Of a DNA stretch of 7,006 nt, positions 6,041-7,006 are shown one piece after another; the first letter of the stretch is position 1; the number at the start of each line of letters is the position of its first letter. The notes beneath the pieces were generated by a model. That model was not told where the DNA came from and did no database searches. It saw only the letters and a program-made list of their open reading frames with translations. Location of the stretch: the NCBI GenBank assembly GCA_934662925.1, contig CAKUKL010000078.1, forward strand, positions 1 through 7,006, given 5' to 3'. The position numbers and the translations under genes were made by a program. This stretch comes from an uncultured Oscillospiraceae bacterium. Its GTDB lineage: Bacteria; Bacillota; Clostridia; Oscillospirales; Oscillospiraceae.

Positions 6041-7006
6041 TCAAATGCGGGCGACACCGGTCTCCCGGGCGGCGGCGGCCACGGCGGCGGCCACAGCGGG
6101 GGCGACGGCGGGATCGAAGGCGGCGGGGATGATGTAGTCGGCGGACAGCTTGTCCTCGGGGATGAGGTCGGCCAGCGCCCTGGAGGCGGCCAGTTTCATC
6201 GCCTCGTTGATCTCAGAGGCGCGCACGTCGAACGCGCCCCGGAAGATGCCCGGGAAGGCCAGCACGTTGTTGATCTGGTTGGGGTAGTCGCTGCGGCCGG
6301 TGGCCACCACACGGGCCCCGCCCAGCTTGGCGTCGTCGGGGAAGATCTCCGGCGTGGGATTGGCGCAGGCGAACACGATGGCGTCCTTAGCCATGGTTCT
6401 GACCATATCAGTGGTGAGCACACCGGGGGAGGAGACGCCGATGAACACGTCCGCATTCCGCACGGCGTCGGCCAGCTTGCCCTGAATGTGCTCCGGGTTG
6501 GTGACGCGGGCCATCTCTTCCTTCGTGGGATTCATTCCCGTCTCCCGTCCGGCGTAGATCGTGCCGGTGCGGTCGCACAGGGTGATGTTCTTGGCTCCGG
6601 CGGTGAGCAGCAGCCGGGCAATGGAGATGGCGGCGGCTCCGGCGCCGTTCATGACGATCTTCACCTCGTCCAGCTTCTTGCCCACCACCTTCAGGGCGTT
6701 GGTCAGGCCGGCCAGCGTGATGATGGCGGTGCCGTGCTGGTCATCGTGGAAGATGGGGATGTCGCAGCACTCCTTCAGCTTTGCCTCGATCTCGAAGCAC
6801 CGGGGGGCGGAGATGTCCTCCAGATTGACGCCCCCGAAGGAGCCGGAGATCAGCCGGATGGTCTCCACGATGGTGTCCACATCCTTGGACTTGATGCACA
6901 GAGGGAAGGCGTCCACTCCGCCGAAGTTCTTGAACAGGACGCACTTGCCCTCCATGACGGGCATGGCGGCCTCCGGGCCGATGTCGCCCAGACCCAGAAC
7001 GGCGGT
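6041..7006 (-). CDS. Malic enzyme-family protein, N-terminus cut by window edge
   Basis: 321 C-terminal residues are visible. The frame stays open to the right edge, and the Met codon at 6964 is internal because TAVLGLGDIGPEAA, a conserved malic-enzyme motif, precedes it. About 70-90 N-terminal residues, including the catalytic Tyr region, should lie outside. Numbering from the edge, the visible landmarks are VMEGKCVLFKNFGG (17-30, with the catalytic Lys region), the metal-binding Glu63-Asp64 in NLEDISAP, Asp89 in FHDDQHGTAI, the nucleotide loop GAGAAA (121-126) with Asp145 at the end of the next strand, SSPGVLT (192-198), ACANPTPEIFP (213-223) and ATGRSDYPNQINNVLAFPGI (235-254). The family oxidatively decarboxylates malate to pyruvate with NAD(P). 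The lactococcal member CitM instead serves as a soluble oxaloacetate decarboxylase in a citrate operon. Its place directly before citF makes a CitM-like role attractive here. The C-terminus is complete. Confidence 0.93.
   Translation of the reverse strand, partial: TAVLGLGDIGPEAAMPVMEGKCVLFKNFGGVDAFPLCIKSKDVDTIVETIRLISGSFGGVNLEDISAPRCFEIEAKLKECCDIPIFHDDQHGTAIITLAGLTNALKVVGKKLDEVKIVMNGAGAAAISIARLLLTAGAKNITLCDRTGTIYAGRETGMNPTKEEMARVTNPEHIQGKLADAVRNADVFIGVSSPGVLTTDMVRTMAKDAIVFACANPTPEIFPDDAKLGGARVVATGRSDYPNQINNVLAFPGIFRGAFDVRASEINEAMKLAASRALADLIPEDKLSADYIIPAAFDPAVAPAVAAAVAAAARETGVARI

Noticed and set aside
4563..6137. 524-codon open frame on the plus strand opposite citF
   Set aside because: It is an antisense shadow of a clearly conserved citF. 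The protein is low-complexity (Gly, Val, Asp, His rich), and such frames are expected when GC-biased third positions suppress stop codons on the other strand.

Overview
The window looks like a chromosomal segment of a GC-rich, low-complexity-free anaerobic Firmicute. A gut Clostridia/Oscillospiraceae-type organism is my best guess. The grounds are high GC with AT-rich intergenic spacers, strong AGGAGG-type ribosome binding sites, compact operons, and a citrate-lyase-type fermentation module. This is inferred from sequence style, not from a database match. All six protein genes lie on the minus strand, so transcription runs from high to low coordinates.

Region 1 (7006 down to 2470) is one apparent operon: a malic-enzyme-family protein (cut by the right edge), citrate lyase alpha subunit CitF, a citrate lyase beta subunit-type protein CitE, and a D-2-hydroxyacid dehydrogenase. 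Gaps are 17, 68 and 43 nt, and a good intrinsic terminator follows the dehydrogenase. The simplest reading is a citrate (or closely related tricarboxylate/hydroxyacid) breakdown route. CitF would activate citrate to a citryl thioester and CitE would cleave it to oxaloacetate plus an acetyl thioester. The malic-enzyme homologue, compare lactococcal CitM, would decarboxylate oxaloacetate or malate to pyruvate, and the dehydrogenase would reduce a 2-oxoacid, plausibly pyruvate to D-lactate, to balance redox. The acyl-carrier subunit CitD, the ligase CitC and the prosthetic-group enzymes CitX/CitG are not in the window. The operon's own promoter and first gene(s) lie beyond the right edge.

Region 2 (about 2478 down to 5) is a second transcription unit: a LysR-type regulator followed 19 nt later by a 12-helix MATE efflux transporter. 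A plausible promoter overlaps the T-tract of the preceding terminator. The left edge (1-115) holds two back-to-back hairpin terminators of opposite polarity. The MATE transcript probably ends at a perfect 18-bp stem with a T6 tail. The other hairpin has its T-tract on the plus strand and presumably serves a convergent gene lying off the left edge.

There are no RNA genes, insertion sequences, CRISPR arrays or obvious foreign islands. The points most worth following up are the unusual make-up and order of the citrate-lyase module (malic enzyme-citF-citE-dehydrogenase, no citD in view), the divergent active-site motifs of CitE, and an Asp in place of the usual catalytic Glu in the dehydrogenase.
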